In this document: one piece after another, positions 1 to 11,931 of the stretch
Layout of the letters: each line of letters begins with the position of its first letter
Numbering within the stretch: position 1 is the first letter of the stretch
Assembly (NCBI GenBank): GCA_965240325.2
Contig: OZ251234.1
Location: forward strand, 372,001-436,000
DNA from: Rebecca billardiae RCC1528
Taxonomy: Eukaryota > Haptophyta
Reading direction: 5' to 3'
Length of the DNA: 64,000 bases
Translations under genes and position numbers: made by a program
The notes under the pieces: generated by a model
Database searches by the model: none
What the model saw: only the letters and a program-made list of their open reading frames with translations
What the model was told of the DNA's origin: nothing

Positions 1-842
1 GCCACGAACAGACCGGCACAGGCAGGTGAGGGGCGCGTTGCCGCCGCACCGCTGGCATCGAGGCGGCCATTGCAGCAAGCGGCCGCCCCGCGCTCGGAGG
101 CACGCGCTCACACTTCACAGTAATATTTTCTCCCGCCAGCGTATACGCGCCCGCAGTCGGAGCACAGGATCGCGAGCCGAGCGGGTGATGCTGTCTCATC
201 GTCAAGTGTCTGTTTCGGCACTCGGCGTGAGTGAGAGACCGTGTGCCGCAAGCACTCGAGGCGTGATTCAGGGCATCGCCACTATATGACGATGCTGCTG
301 ATCTCGAGATCAGTGTTACACCCGACTCTGCACTACGCTAAGTACGCTTGCGCCCGACCCGCGGACCGCGCGGTGACAACGACTACAGATATAGTTCGTC
401 GTGATCATTTGTCATCACATCCGAAGGTGCTGCTGGACGCTGGCGTCGTACTCTATTGTAAGCGCCGAGTGCCCGATGTCAGGGGGCAGGGCGCGTCCGC
501 GACGAGCGCCCGAGGCCGCCTGGAGGGCGCCATCCGCCGGACGGCAGCCGATTGTTTGTTGCGGACTCGCGGAGTGACAGAGGCTGCGGCTCATCCGCGC
601 CGAAGAGCTCTGGCTCACGACTCTGCGGTCACACGGTCACGGCTGGCACGGTCTGCGGCGGTGTGATGTATTAATCGGGCGGGCCGTACTCTCACGGCAC
701 GAAAGCTAGACTGCCCGCCCCGTAGTACTGCAATAATAATACTCGGCCTGGGGCGATCACCTCACTGCTCAGGGGCCGTTGCGCCAGCTTGACAACTGAA
801 CACGGCCGTTCCCAGTCTCATTCTTCAGATCTCGCTTTTCAA

Positions 843-847
<5 letters not shown>
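1..847. other. 5' intergenic DNA, no gene seen
   Basis: No convincing coding region, RNA gene or known promoter element is visible here. Short open frames exist on both strands, but they lack domain character and the strong G/C-ending codon bias of the large gene. Base composition is visibly less GC-rich than the coding region. A distal promoter of the giant gene, or the end of an upstream neighbour, could lie here unrecognised. Confidence 0.5.

Positions 848-899
<52 letters not shown>
848..899. repeat. AT dinucleotide microsatellite, 26 units
   Basis: An uninterrupted alternating A/T run of 52 bases, flanked by AAAAGGG on the left and TTCCGCG on the right. It is self-complementary and could extrude a cruciform. 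It ends 28 bases before the target duplication of the inverted-repeat element at 935-1289. A run this long is typical of eukaryotic intergenic DNA and may be length-polymorphic or mis-sized in the assembly. Confidence 0.97.
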
Positions 900-901
<2 letters not shown>

Positions 902-927
902 CGCGCCCTAGTATTATAACTACCCCA

Positions 928-1296
928 TTGTGACCAAGGGGGTTATTCACTATCTAGGGGGGAGAAAGCATGCAGCGGGACCGCATGATCAGGTGCGCCG
1001 CAGCGCCGTCCCGCTCTGTCTCGGGAAGCGAGCGTCCGGTGTTCCGTCCCATACTCCCATACTTAAAGCGACGAACACGTTTTGCTCGTCGTCGTTTGAC
1101 GTTTTGACGATGACGAAATATTTTGCTCCCGGACCGATGGATTTACATGGGAAAACACCGCCGGACACTCTCGCTTCCCGAGACGGGACGGGATGGCGCA
1201 CCTGAATCCTGATGGTCCCGCCGGACTGGCCGGAGCCCCCGCTGTGCTTTCTCCCCCCTTGCGGGGCCTTGATTGAATGAACCCCCTTGTTGTGAC
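928..1296. mobile_element. Non-autonomous inverted-repeat DNA element (MITE/foldback-like) with 7-bp TSD
   Basis: The element proper is 935-1289. It begins CAAGGGGGTT and ends AACCCCCTTG, and is flanked on both sides by the perfect direct repeat TTGTGAC (928-934 and 1290-1296). The arms (about 935-1043 and 1154-1289) are imperfect inverted repeats. They include perfect 14-base matches GGGGGGAGAAAGCA (957-970) against 1245-1258 and TCTCGGGAAGCGAG (1019-1032) against 1170-1183. The right arm is longer by small insertions. The central 110 bases (1044-1153) contain no transposase. A 7-bp duplication and CA-starting termini do not fix a superfamily; hAT- or P-like are possible. Indels between arms suggest it is not very recent, although the TSD is intact. 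Confidence 0.8.
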
Positions 1297-1591
1297 TACC
1301 GCCGTTAATTCTGTATGCATCAATTTACCCACCAGGCACTGGGTCCAAGGATCCCGGCTGGGACTGGGAGTCTTGCGGGTCCGTTCGGGCGTTTACGAAT
1401 CCGCAGCAGTGGCGCCGACTCTGACTGGCGGAGGCCAGTACGCTCCGCTGCTCCGACTGACACTAGCCATACTAGTGATGCTGCTAGTGCTAGTGACGCA
1501 GCTGCTGCCGGCTTTTTTATTGCCGCCGGTATAGCCTATAGGTACTAGGCTTCGTCCACAGACCGGTCCGGTCCATCACTCGCCTGACACT

Positions 1592-1638
1592 GGCATCCCG
1601 TACCGCCGTACGTGCCGCGCGGCCACGTACGGGATGCC
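1592..1638. repeat. Perfect 12-bp inverted repeat with nested palindrome
   Basis: GGCATCCCGTAC (1592-1603) pairs perfectly with GTACGGGATGCC (1627-1638) around a 23-base loop. The loop contains a second self-complementary stretch (GTACGTG...CACGTAC), so two alternative hairpins are possible. It could be a protein-binding palindrome, a structured 5' UTR element, or a remnant of an inverted-repeat element. There is no evidence to choose between these. Confidence 0.75.
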
Positions 1639-2011
1639 GAGCGGCGTGACGATGTGCAGGAGGAAGAACTCGAGGCCATCCTGCCTTTGCCGCTGCCTTT
1701 GCCGGCGGTCCCACGGCCGGCACGGCGCCATGCTGACGATGTCGATCCGGTAGGAGACATACCGTCCGTATCAGCTCAGGACAAAAAGGCAGCGGCTTTT
1801 GGTATCAGCAGCAGTTGGCAGATGGCCCGGAGGCACCTTAATTACCCGCACTGGCCTATATTGGGTTTATACGCGGTCAATCGGGCGGGCCACAAAGGGT
1901 CCTCGATTTCTGGTTGAGCCTGATGAGAACCAATAGCAATGCGGCAGAGCAGACGGTCCACCGCTCCAAAGGTGCCAAGGTAACGGACATGCGGGTACGC
2001 GCTTAGGCCAG

Positions 2012-2022
2012 TCCTTTTTTAG
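2012..2022 (+). promoter_or_regulatory. Possible 3' splice site upstream of the start codon
   Basis: TCCTTTTTTAG is a pyrimidine tract ending in AG. The giant gene's frame is open from 2007 onward but contains no ATG before 2109. An unseen upstream exon spliced here could supply a different N terminus or 5' UTR. This is only a sequence resemblance; no matching donor was identified. Confidence 0.2.
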
Positions 2023-2108
2023 CAATAAGTGCGGCCCGATGCAACCGCGGCGACGCCCGCTGCGCGCGCGACCTGTTGGTGTGCCCCTCGCCGCCCTCGC
2101 CGCCAGCG

Positions 2109-2291
2109 ATGGTGGCTCTCTGGGCCGCGCAGCGCCTCGGGCTTGCGCCCCGCGCACAAGGCGCGTCCGCGCGCGCGTGCTCGCGGAGCGCGGGCGCCGG
2201 CGCGCTGCCCAAGGCGCGCTCCGCCCGCGCACTCGCAACCCCGATCGCACTGCTCCTCCTGCTCGCCGCATCGCTCGTGGCGGCGCGCTCC
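2109..2291 (+). other. N-terminal signal peptide or signal anchor
   Basis: The first 40 or so residues are Arg/Ala-rich, followed by a hydrophobic core ALATPIALLLLLAASLVAA (2229-2285) and then ARSDADVSA, a plausible signal-peptidase context. This directs the protein to the secretory pathway. The region before the core is unusually long for a cleaved signal peptide, so it could be an uncleaved anchor, or the true start could differ. From 2292 to 2498 an Ala-rich then acidic stretch with GRRRLTG follows. Confidence 0.7.
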
Positions 2292-4433
2292 GACGCTGAC
2301 GTGAGCGCCGCCGCGCCGGCCGAGACGGCGGGGGACGCGCAAGCAACAAGTACCGCCGCCGCCGCTCCGGCAGGCGGCGTCGATGCCGCACGCGGCGTCG
2401 GCCCCGACGCGCTCGCCGGCGCGTCGGACGGCCGCCGTCGCCTCACCGGCGTCGACTCTGACGAAGATGGAGTCATCGACATGGACCCAGCGGAGTCGTG
2501 CACGCGTCTGTACGCTCAGGTGAGCTCGGACAGCGCCGGCTACTCCGACGAAGACTGGACCCACATCTTTCGGCTCAACGACGACGAGGAGGACGCCAAC
2601 CTCGACATCAGCTGCGGCAACCTGCCGCTCACGATCGATGTGAAGCTGTCCTCCGAGCCGTTCAGCGACGAAGACGAAGACGACGACGACGACGACTCAG
2701 GCAACAATGGCAAGGGCAAGGGGAACAACCGCCTTCGCCGCCGCCTGCAAGACATCGACTTGAGCGACCTGTACGTGCGTATCAGCTCGAACTGGTGGCT
2801 CAGTCGGCCCAAGCAGATCAAGTTCTCCATGATGGACGAGGAGGACGACTACTACGTGGTCGCCGAGTACACGTTTGACGACGACGTCACCTCGTCGTGC
2901 GGCAACGGGCACACGTCGTTCGGCGGGCAGCTGTGCTCGTACGGCGGGCTGTACCAGCGCTCGTTCAAGACGGTGCACATGGGCACGCCGCCGGCCGGCG
3001 CGACGGGCGACCTGCGCATCGAGATCCTCACCGGCTGGTGCGCGAGCTACTACATCGAGCTGTGGGACATTGACTTCCTCGTCGGCTGCGGCTCGCCGCC
3101 GCCGCCGCCGCCGTCGCCCGCGCCGCCGCCGCCGCAGCCGGCGGAGCTCTCGCCGCCGGCCGGGTGCGACTACATCGAGGTCATCATCGTGCCCGACTTC
3201 TACCTCCAGGAGACCTCGTGGCACGTGAAGGAGGTCGACCCGTCGCTGCTCGACGAGGAGCCAGAGTCGGTGGCGTGCACGTCGGCGATCGCCTTCTCCG
3301 ACTGCGGCGTGCCGGGCGAGATCAAGCTGCAGGGCATCCACCAGCAGTCGGGCTCGTACTGCGCGCCGCCCGGCGTGTACACCTTCGAGATCTTCGACAT
3401 CTACGGCGACGGCCTCATCCCCGAGGCCCACTTCCGGCTCTACGTCAGCGGCACGCTCATCTCCATGGACTCCAACTTTGGCGGCTACCACATCAAGACG
3501 TTCACCGTGCCGCTCAGCCCGCCGAGCCCGCCCACGCCGCCGCTCTCGCCGCCGCCGCCCTCGCCCGTCGACTACTGCGTGCAGTTCGAGGTGAACATCG
3601 TGCAGGACCCGTGGCCGTACGAGACCGAGTGGTCGATCACCGACGACAGCACCAACGAGGTGCTGTACGAGAAGGCGCTGCAGCAGTCGGGCGACGGCTG
3701 CCTCAAGCCGGGCTCGTACACGTTTGAGATCCTCGACTCGTACGGCGACGGCATCTACTTCGGCTCGTACACGCTGATCGTCGACGGCGTGGTCGTGCGG
3801 CAGGACTCGAACTTCGGGCACCAGGACCTGTACACGATCGTCGTCGAGCCGCAGCAGGAGGCCTCGCCGCCGCCGCTCTCGCCGTCGCCGCCGCCGCCGC
3901 CGCCGCCGCCGCCGTCCATCGCGCCGCCGCTGCCGCCGATGAGCTACGACCTGTGCAGCCCGCTCGAGTGCACCAACGCCGAGGCGCGGCTGGACTGGAA
4001 GGCGTCGTGGCCGCTGTCGCGCACGTTCACGCAGTACGGCTACCAGTGGACGCAGACGGCCGACATGAAGTTCGTCGCGCTCGGCACGCACAAGCTCAAG
4101 ATGATCGACGCGGACAACCAGCCGCAGCCGGGCGAGAGCGGCCAGCGCAGCAACAAGAACGACGGCTGCGAGCGCACGTGCCTCTGCCTGTGCGCCGCGC
4201 ACCCGGACTGCATGGCGTTCGAGTACAAGCTGACCGGCTCGCACACGCGGTGCGACTTCTTCAAGAGCGCGCCGCCCAAGAGCGGGCAGGCCAACGACCA
4301 GCAGTACATCACCGTGTGGGAGCGCTCGGGCGACTACGACCCCATCTTCTGGAACGCGGGCGGCACGCCGCCGCCCTCGCCGCCGCCGCCCTCGCCCGCC
4401 TCGCCGCCGCCGCCGCCGCCCACGCCGCCGCAG

Positions 4434-4484
<51 letters not shown>

Positions 4485-6604
4485 ATGCCGATGCCGCCGC
4501 CCAGCCCGCCGCCGCCCAGCCCGCCCTCGCCGCTCTCGCCGCCGCCGCCGCCGAGCCCGCCGCCGCCGCCGTCGCCGAGCCCGCCGCCCTTCCCGCCGCT
4601 GCTCTTCCGCGACGAGTTCACCGACGCGTTCCGCTCGAGCAACGTCCTGTGGGACTTTTTGCCGCTCGACGAGGACGGGCGCTCGGAGTACTGGCACGTG
4701 CACGACTTCGGCATGATGCTGCAGAACGGCGAGCGCCGCGCCGTGCGCTGGGCGCAGGCCATCGGCTCGGCGACCGACTACGACGGCGAGTCGTTTGCGG
4801 TCGGCGCGACGTTTGAGATGTCCAAGCCGCCGCTGCACACGTCGATGGCCGCGGAGGACTCGGCCACCATCATGGTGTGCACGGACAACGAGCACTTCGG
4901 CTGGGTGCAGGGGCCCGAGCCGGGCTGCGTCAAGCTGGTGGTCACGCAGATGGGCTTCCTCGGCCTGCGCTTTGTCGGGTACGGGCAGGCCGGCAACACG
5001 GCGTCCGCCTACTGCTCGTACGAGCCGGACGACGACTTTGAGGGCGACGGCGACGGCTTCGACTTTGAGGGCGACGGCGAGGAGGGCACGCTGACGGGCG
5101 GCTTCGGCGGCTTCGGCGAGCTCTCGCGCCGCCGCCAGCTCCGCCAGCTGCGCGAGGAGCAGCGCCGCCGCCTCCAGGCCGGCGACGACGACGACGACGA
5201 CGGCGACGGCGACGGCGAGCTGATCAACCTCAACCTCAACTCCCTCTTCGACCTCGGGCCGATCAGCGCCATCACGCGCGCGCGCGCGACGAGCATCGGC
5301 GTGCGCGTCACGCCCAACCGCGTGTACTTCTACAACGAGGGCAGCAGCTGCGGCTCGCTCCAGCTCGAGGACGACCTCGGCTCGTCGCCGCGCCTCTTCG
5401 CCTACCTCGGCGTGGACCAGAAGAACAAGCACTACGTCGAGTGGCACAACTTCCACGTGCTGTCGGACGGCGAGGACAACCACGGGCCGCACCAGGACCT
5501 GCCGATCGTCGAGACCTTCGACGGCTCGCCCGCCGACTCGGCGCACAAGTGGCTGATCGCTGAGCCCGACGTGCACCGCGTGCGCTTCATGCCGCCGGGC
5601 ATGCTCAAGGGCGGCGGGCAGCGCAAGATGGTCGTGAAGCCGCCGATGCTCGTCGACAACTTCCGCGTCGAGGTGAAGATGCACCCGCGCGGCGCGGACA
5701 ACGACGTCGCGCTCTTCGTGTGCGACGCGGACAACGCGCCGTCGATGGCCTCGCCCGAGTGGAGCTGGGGGCAGGTCGCCGGGTGCTACCGCTTCGACCT
5801 GCGCGACAACGTGCAGGTCGCCCCGTCGACCGGCGGCGGCGGCGTCTCCGCGCACACGCTCGTCAAGCGCGTCGTCACCGCCGACGGCTCGGCGACCTCA
5901 GGCGGGCTGCCGGACGTGGAGTGCGCGCTCGAGGCGGCCGAGAGCGGCACGACGGCCGGCGGGGCGGTGGGCGTGCTCGGCGGCGCGTACGGCGCGGGCC
6001 GGCCGGCGGTCACCCTCTCGGTGACCGTGCGCCGCGACCACATGGTCTTTGAGGACGACGCGGGCTGCGCCGCCATCACCGTGCCCAACATGCTGCGCGG
6101 CAAGCCGTACAGGCTCGGGCTCGGCTTTGACGAGGACTCGGGCCGCAAGACGTTCGCCTCGCACTTCCGCGTGTACGCCGGCGAGGAGCCCGAGGGGCAG
6201 CGCTCGTGCCACGACTACTGCGCCGAGGCGGGCCACTGCTGCTCGGCGGGCGCCTCCGTGCGCCAGTCCGCCGGCCAGTACCACTCGTGCCTGCAGGGCT
6301 GCATGATGATCCGCTTTGGCGAGCACGCGGGCAGCTTTGAGGAGGTGCACGCGCGCTGCGCGACGTGCGCGCCGGGCAACACCGACCCGGCGTGCCTGCA
6401 CCCCGACAGCTCGTACTCCGCGTTCCGCTACTGCGGCTTCCACGACGGCGTGCTCGGCGACCTCGACACGTGCGCGCCGGCGACCAGCTGCGCGGACGCG
6501 GCGACGTGCACCGAGCCGCCGTCGGTCGACGGCTGCGTGTACGGCACGCTGTTCGGCCAGCCGAGCCCGCCGCCGTCGCCGCCGTCGCCGCCGTCGCCGC
6601 CGTC

Positions 6605-6637
<33 letters not shown>

Positions 6638-7894
6638 CTCGCCGCCGCCGCCGTCGCCCTCGCCGCCGCCGCCGCCGCTCCCGCCCATCCAGCCGTGCGA
6701 GCCCATCCCCACGTACCTGCTGTCCGCGACGCGCACGCTGCTCGTCACGGCCGACCTCGCCAACAACCCGGCGGTGCTCGAGGGCATCAGCGCGTTCGAC
6801 GCGGGCGAGGGCACGTTCGTCGCGGTGAACGGGAACACGCAGCTCAGCTCGATCGCGGGCGCGGTCAGCGGCAGCGGCCAGCTCACCGTCGCGGCCAACG
6901 TGCTCGCCGACCTGCGCTACGCCCGCGCGCTGCAGCTCGGCCAGACGGCGACCTGGTCGTGCAGCGAGCTGCCGCTCTCGATCACGTTCCGCGTGGGCGG
7001 CGGCGAGCCCGCGCGCTCGGAGATGTACCTGCGCCTGCAGTCGGACTGGTGGATGAAGCGCCCGAAGGACATGCGGCTGCACGCGCGCCTCGAGGACGGC
7101 TCGTGGGCGCTCGAGGCCGAGTTCACCTTCCCGAGCGACCTCGCGACGGTGTGCGGCGACGGCGTCGACACGTTCGGCGGCGAGCCGTGCTCGGTCGGCC
7201 TGAGCTCGTACCTCCACGTGCCCGTCGGCGCGCCGCCCGAGGGCGCGACGGGCGAGTACCGGCTCACGGTCCTCAGCTCGTACTGCAACGGCAACTGGAT
7301 GATGATCAAGTCGGCGCTCATGCTGTCTGCCGGCTGCCCCAGCCCGCCGCCGCCGCCGAGCGCGCCGCCGCAGCCGCCGCCCGCGCCGCCGCCGCCGCCG
7401 CCGGCCCCGCCGCCGCTGCCGCCCGCCGACTTCTCGCTGTGCGACTCGATCACGTGCGAGCTCGCGCCGTACGTCGTCCCCTTCGACGGCGACACCGAGG
7501 TCTCCTTCGGCGTCTTCGGCTACGAGTTCAAGCGCATCCCGAACCGGCGCTCCAACCAGCCGCGGCTGTCGGAGGCGGACCTGCTGCGCATCTTCACCGC
7601 GACCGGCGCGTTCGACGGCCCGACCGCGCCCGCCGCGGGCGCGCTCGAGTGGCGGCTCGAGAGCTCGTGCGAGCGGCAGTGCGCGTGCTACTGCGCGCGC
7701 GCGCCGCGCTGCGCCGCCTTCGACTTCACCGGCGTGAACAGCGTGTGCCGCCTGCTGACGAACGCGGACGTGCCGCTCACGCCCACGCCGCCGGGCAGCG
7801 AGACCGCCCACTACAAGCGCGGCGACCAGATGCCGTTCTCGCCGCCGCCGCCCCTGTCGCCGCCGACGCCGCCGCCCTCGCCGATGCCCGAGCC

Positions 7895-7937
<43 letters not shown>

Positions 7938-8358
7938 AGCCCGCCGAGCCCGCCGCCGCGCGAGGTCGCGTGCCAGGACCACTGCTCGCAGCGCGGCTAC
8001 TGCTGCAACGTCGACTACGAGAAGTCGACGGGCCAGCGCCACTCGTGCCTGCAGGGCTGCATGATGATCCGCTTCGGCGAGGACGCGGGCGACCTGGAGG
8101 GCGTGTTCAAGCGCTGCGCGACGTGCGCGCCCGACGCGCCCGCGTCCGTGCACCACCCGGACTGCGACGCGGAGGACCTCTCGCCGCCCAACACGCGCGC
8201 CGTCTACTCGGGGTACAACGACGCCGCGCTCGACGTGCGCCTCAAGACCATCGGCGGGATGTGCCAGGACGTGCGCGAGGAGTCGTGCTTCCGCATGCCG
8301 AGCATCGAGGCGTGCCGCTACGGCGCGCTCTTCGGCCAGCCCAGCCCGCCGCCCTCGA

Positions 8359-8392
<34 letters not shown>

Positions 8393-11300
8393 CGCGGGCG
8401 CGCCCGAGCCGCCCGAGAACGTGCGCCTCTTCTTCTCAGAGTACTGCGACCGGAACGGCCCCGCCGAGTACGTGGAGATCTACAACGGCGGCGAGGTCAC
8501 CGCGTACATGGACGAGGGGTGGGTGCTCGCGATGAACAAGAACGGGCCGCCCACCGTGCCCGGCCAGTGGCACGTCTTCTGGCGCTTCGCCGACGTCTTC
8601 CCCGACGTGACGATCGCGCCGGGCGCCGTGCTCGTGATCGCCAAGATGGGCGCGACCGACCACGTCGCCGAGATCGCCGACCTCCTCGTCGAGGGGTGGT
8701 TCTCCGACGGGAACGACGCGCTCGCGCTGCTCTACGGCATCCACAATCGGGAGGGCGCGTACACCGTCGTCGACCAGATCGGCGACCCGCTCACGCCCGC
8801 GACGGTCGCCATGCCCTCGGGCGCCGCCCAGCGGCCGCCGTGGGACGTGGCGGGCGTCGTCGGCGCGACCAAGGACCACGTGCTCGTGCGCCGGCGCGAC
8901 GTGCTGCACGGGAACGGCGGGGACTGGCTCGGCTCGGCCGGCTCGTCCGCGCTCGACTCGGAGTGGATGGTGCTGCCGCGCGACGAAGAGAGCTTCGTCG
9001 GCTTCCACCCGCACGAGTTCAACCCGTCGCCGCCGCCGCCGATGCCGCCGCCGAGCCCGCCGCCGAGCCCGCCGTGCTTCCCGGTGCGCGTCGACATCGC
9101 GCCCGACCCGTGGCGGTACGAGACGCAGTGGACGATCACGCGGCTCTCGGACGAGGAGCTGATGGCGAAGGAGGAGAACTCGAACTCGTGGGCCGGCTGC
9201 CTCGGCGCGGGCGTCTACGACTTCGCCATCACCGACGACTGGGGCGACGGCATCGTCGGCGACGGCACGCCGCTCGACGGCGTCGAGCTCGTCGCCGAGG
9301 CGACGGTGATCGCCGCCGCGACCAACTTCGGCTCGGAGATGCACAAGACGTTCACGCTGCCGCTGCCGCCGTGCACCGACGTCGCGGTCGAGTTCATCCA
9401 GGACCCGTGGTACTGGGAGACCTCGTTCTACATCACGCACGTCACCTCGGGCGCGACGGTGATGCAGGGGATCAACCAGGTGGGCGACGACTCGTGCCTC
9501 GAGGACGGCTCGTACCGGCTGGTGATCACCGACACGTACGGCGACGGCGTGTCGCTCGGCGCGGTGATCTTCAAGATCGGCGGCGAGATCATCTTCTCCG
9601 ACGACGACTTCGGCTACCAGATCATCTTCCCCTTCACGCTGCCGTACGACGGCGCCGAGACGGAGGGGCCCGATCTGCCGCCGCCGCCGTCGCAGATCCT
9701 CTTCGACGACTTCACCGACGCGGGCGGCTCGTCCGAGCTGTGGGACCACCTCGACCTGCAGATCTACGGCACGGTCTGGATCGAGGAGTCGGGCATGCTC
9801 GCCTCCACCGGCTCGGGCGTCGCCGTGCGCAAGCTCGCCGCGCTCGGCACCGCCGCGGACTACGGCGGCGAGTACACGGTGACCGCGCAGTATCTGCCCG
9901 TGTACGACCGGCTCACGGACGACGACGCGCTCGTGATGCTGTGCACGCTGCCCGACGTGCACGAGGTGAAGCCGTTCGTCGCGGACACGCACCTGCGCTT
10001 CGAGCAGCCCGGCTGCGTCAAGTTCCTCATGCACGACGTCTTCTCGCGCACGCTCAAGCGCATCTTCGGCGAGACCTCGCGCTCGGCCGAGCCGTACTGC
10101 TTCCCGAACACGGACGGCAACACGATGACCGTCAAGGTGACGCCCACCAGCGTCGTCTTCACGGACGACGTGGGCTGCGCGACGCTCGAGATGGAGACGG
10201 ACATCGGCGCGCGCGCCGAGCCGATCTACCTCTACCTCGGCTCGGACGAGGACTACGGCCGCTGGCTCGAGTGGAAGTTCGTCGAGATCAAGGACGCGTC
10301 GGGCGGCGTCGTGTTCTACGACTCGTTCGACGAGCCGGCCTTCTTCGACGCGGAGTGGGACATCGCGCTGAACCAGACGCTGAACCACCGGTACATCGGG
10401 CCGGGCACGCTCAAGATGCGCGGGCAGCGCAAGCTCGTCACGAAGCAGCCGTTCAACGCCGCCTCCTTCCGCGTGACGATGCACGTGTCCACGCACCACC
10501 TCGTCGTGCCGGACGACGACAACTTCGTCATCTGGGTGTGCGAGCTGGGCGCGTCCGAGACGCTCTCGTCGTTCTGGTCGTGGTCGGCGTCGTCGGGCTG
10601 CGTGCGCATGGACGCGATGGGCGAGTCGCGCTCGCTGCGCAAGCGCGGCCTCGCGGGCGGCGTGTACACCGACTCCGTCACGTGCAAGATGCCAGCCGAG
10701 CTGCTGCTGACGGTCGACGTGGCCGAGGGCGTGATGGAGTTCTCCGACGACGCGGGCTGCCCGCGCGTGCACGTCGAGCACTCGCTCTCGCCGCCGTACA
10801 AGGTGGGGATCGGCACGCACGAGCCGCACGGCATCTGGTCGTGGTTCCACTCGGTCAACATCACGCACAACCTCACCTACGCCGAGTCGCCGCCCACGCC
10901 GCCGCGGCCGCCGCCGCCGTCGGCGAGCCCGCCGCCCAACCTGGGCGGCTCGTGCCCCGTGCAGCACCTCAACCCGGGCTCGCAGATCCTCGACTGCGGC
11001 AACGCGGTCTCGGGGAACACGGTGGGCGCGCCCAACGTGTACCACAACCTCGCGGGCGAGCACTGGTACTCGATCAACGTGGACACGACCAAGCAGGTGG
11101 TGATCACCTCGTGCGCGGACGACGCGTTCGACCAGTACCTCCACCTGTACCAAGGCTGCCCGGCGAGCGGCGGCGTGCGCATCAAGTACAACGACGACTC
11201 GTACTGCACGACGCACACGGAGGGCAACCACTACTCGCTGCAGCCCACCATCAACGTCAACCTCGAGGCGGGCGTCGACTACTACCTCATGGTCGAGGGC

Positions 11301-11900
11301 TACTACTGGTTCGAGGGCTACTACGTCGTCGAGATGTTCTGCCCGGGCGACTCGCCGTGGCCGCCGCCGCCGTCGGAGCCGCCGTCCGCGCCGCCGTCGC
11401 CGCCGTCGCCGCCGCCGCCGCCGCCGTCGCCGCCGCCGTACCCGCCGGGCTTCTGCCCGGTGCTCGGCCTCGAGCCGCCTCGCGCCGGCGCCGAGCAGCT
11501 GCTCATGTGCGGCGAGACCGTGAGCGGCGACACGACGGGCGCGCCGGTCGCGATCGGCGCCAACGTCGCGGGCCACTCCAACTCGGGCCAGCACTGGTAC
11601 CGGGTGCTCGTGAACGTGCCCGAGGGCTCGACGTTCCACGTGACGCTGGACACGTGCGCGGAGGCGCTCGCGACGACGGGCTTCGACACGCGCCTCCACC
11701 TCTACCGCGGCTGCCCCACGCGCGACGGCGTGCGGCTGAGCAACAACCTCGTCGGCCCGGCGTGGGACGACGACCCGACGTGCGCGTACGGCAACTCGCG
11801 CTCGCGCATCGAGTACGAGCTGCAGCCGGCAGAGGAGTACTTCGTCGCGGTGCAGGGCTTCTCGACGCACGAGGGGCCGTACGAGCTGCGCCTCACGTGC

Positions 11901-11931
<31 letters not shown>

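Larger units (their letters stand above)
1297..2108. other. Upstream region of the giant gene; probable 5' UTR/promoter, no gene seen
   Basis: No supported gene is visible. The region should carry the promoter and 5' UTR of the gene starting at 2109, but I can recognise no TATA box or other core element. An in-frame TAG at 2004-2006 limits any direct N-terminal extension. Out-of-frame ATGs occur upstream (for example 2039-2041), so upstream reading frames could affect initiation if this stretch is transcribed. Confidence 0.5.

Noticed and set aside
2076-2108. In-frame TTG start 33 bases upstream of the chosen ATG
   Set aside because: Non-AUG starts are unusual in eukaryotes, and the extra 11 residues add nothing recognisable. 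The ATG at 2109 is the first in-frame ATG after the stop at 2004-2006.
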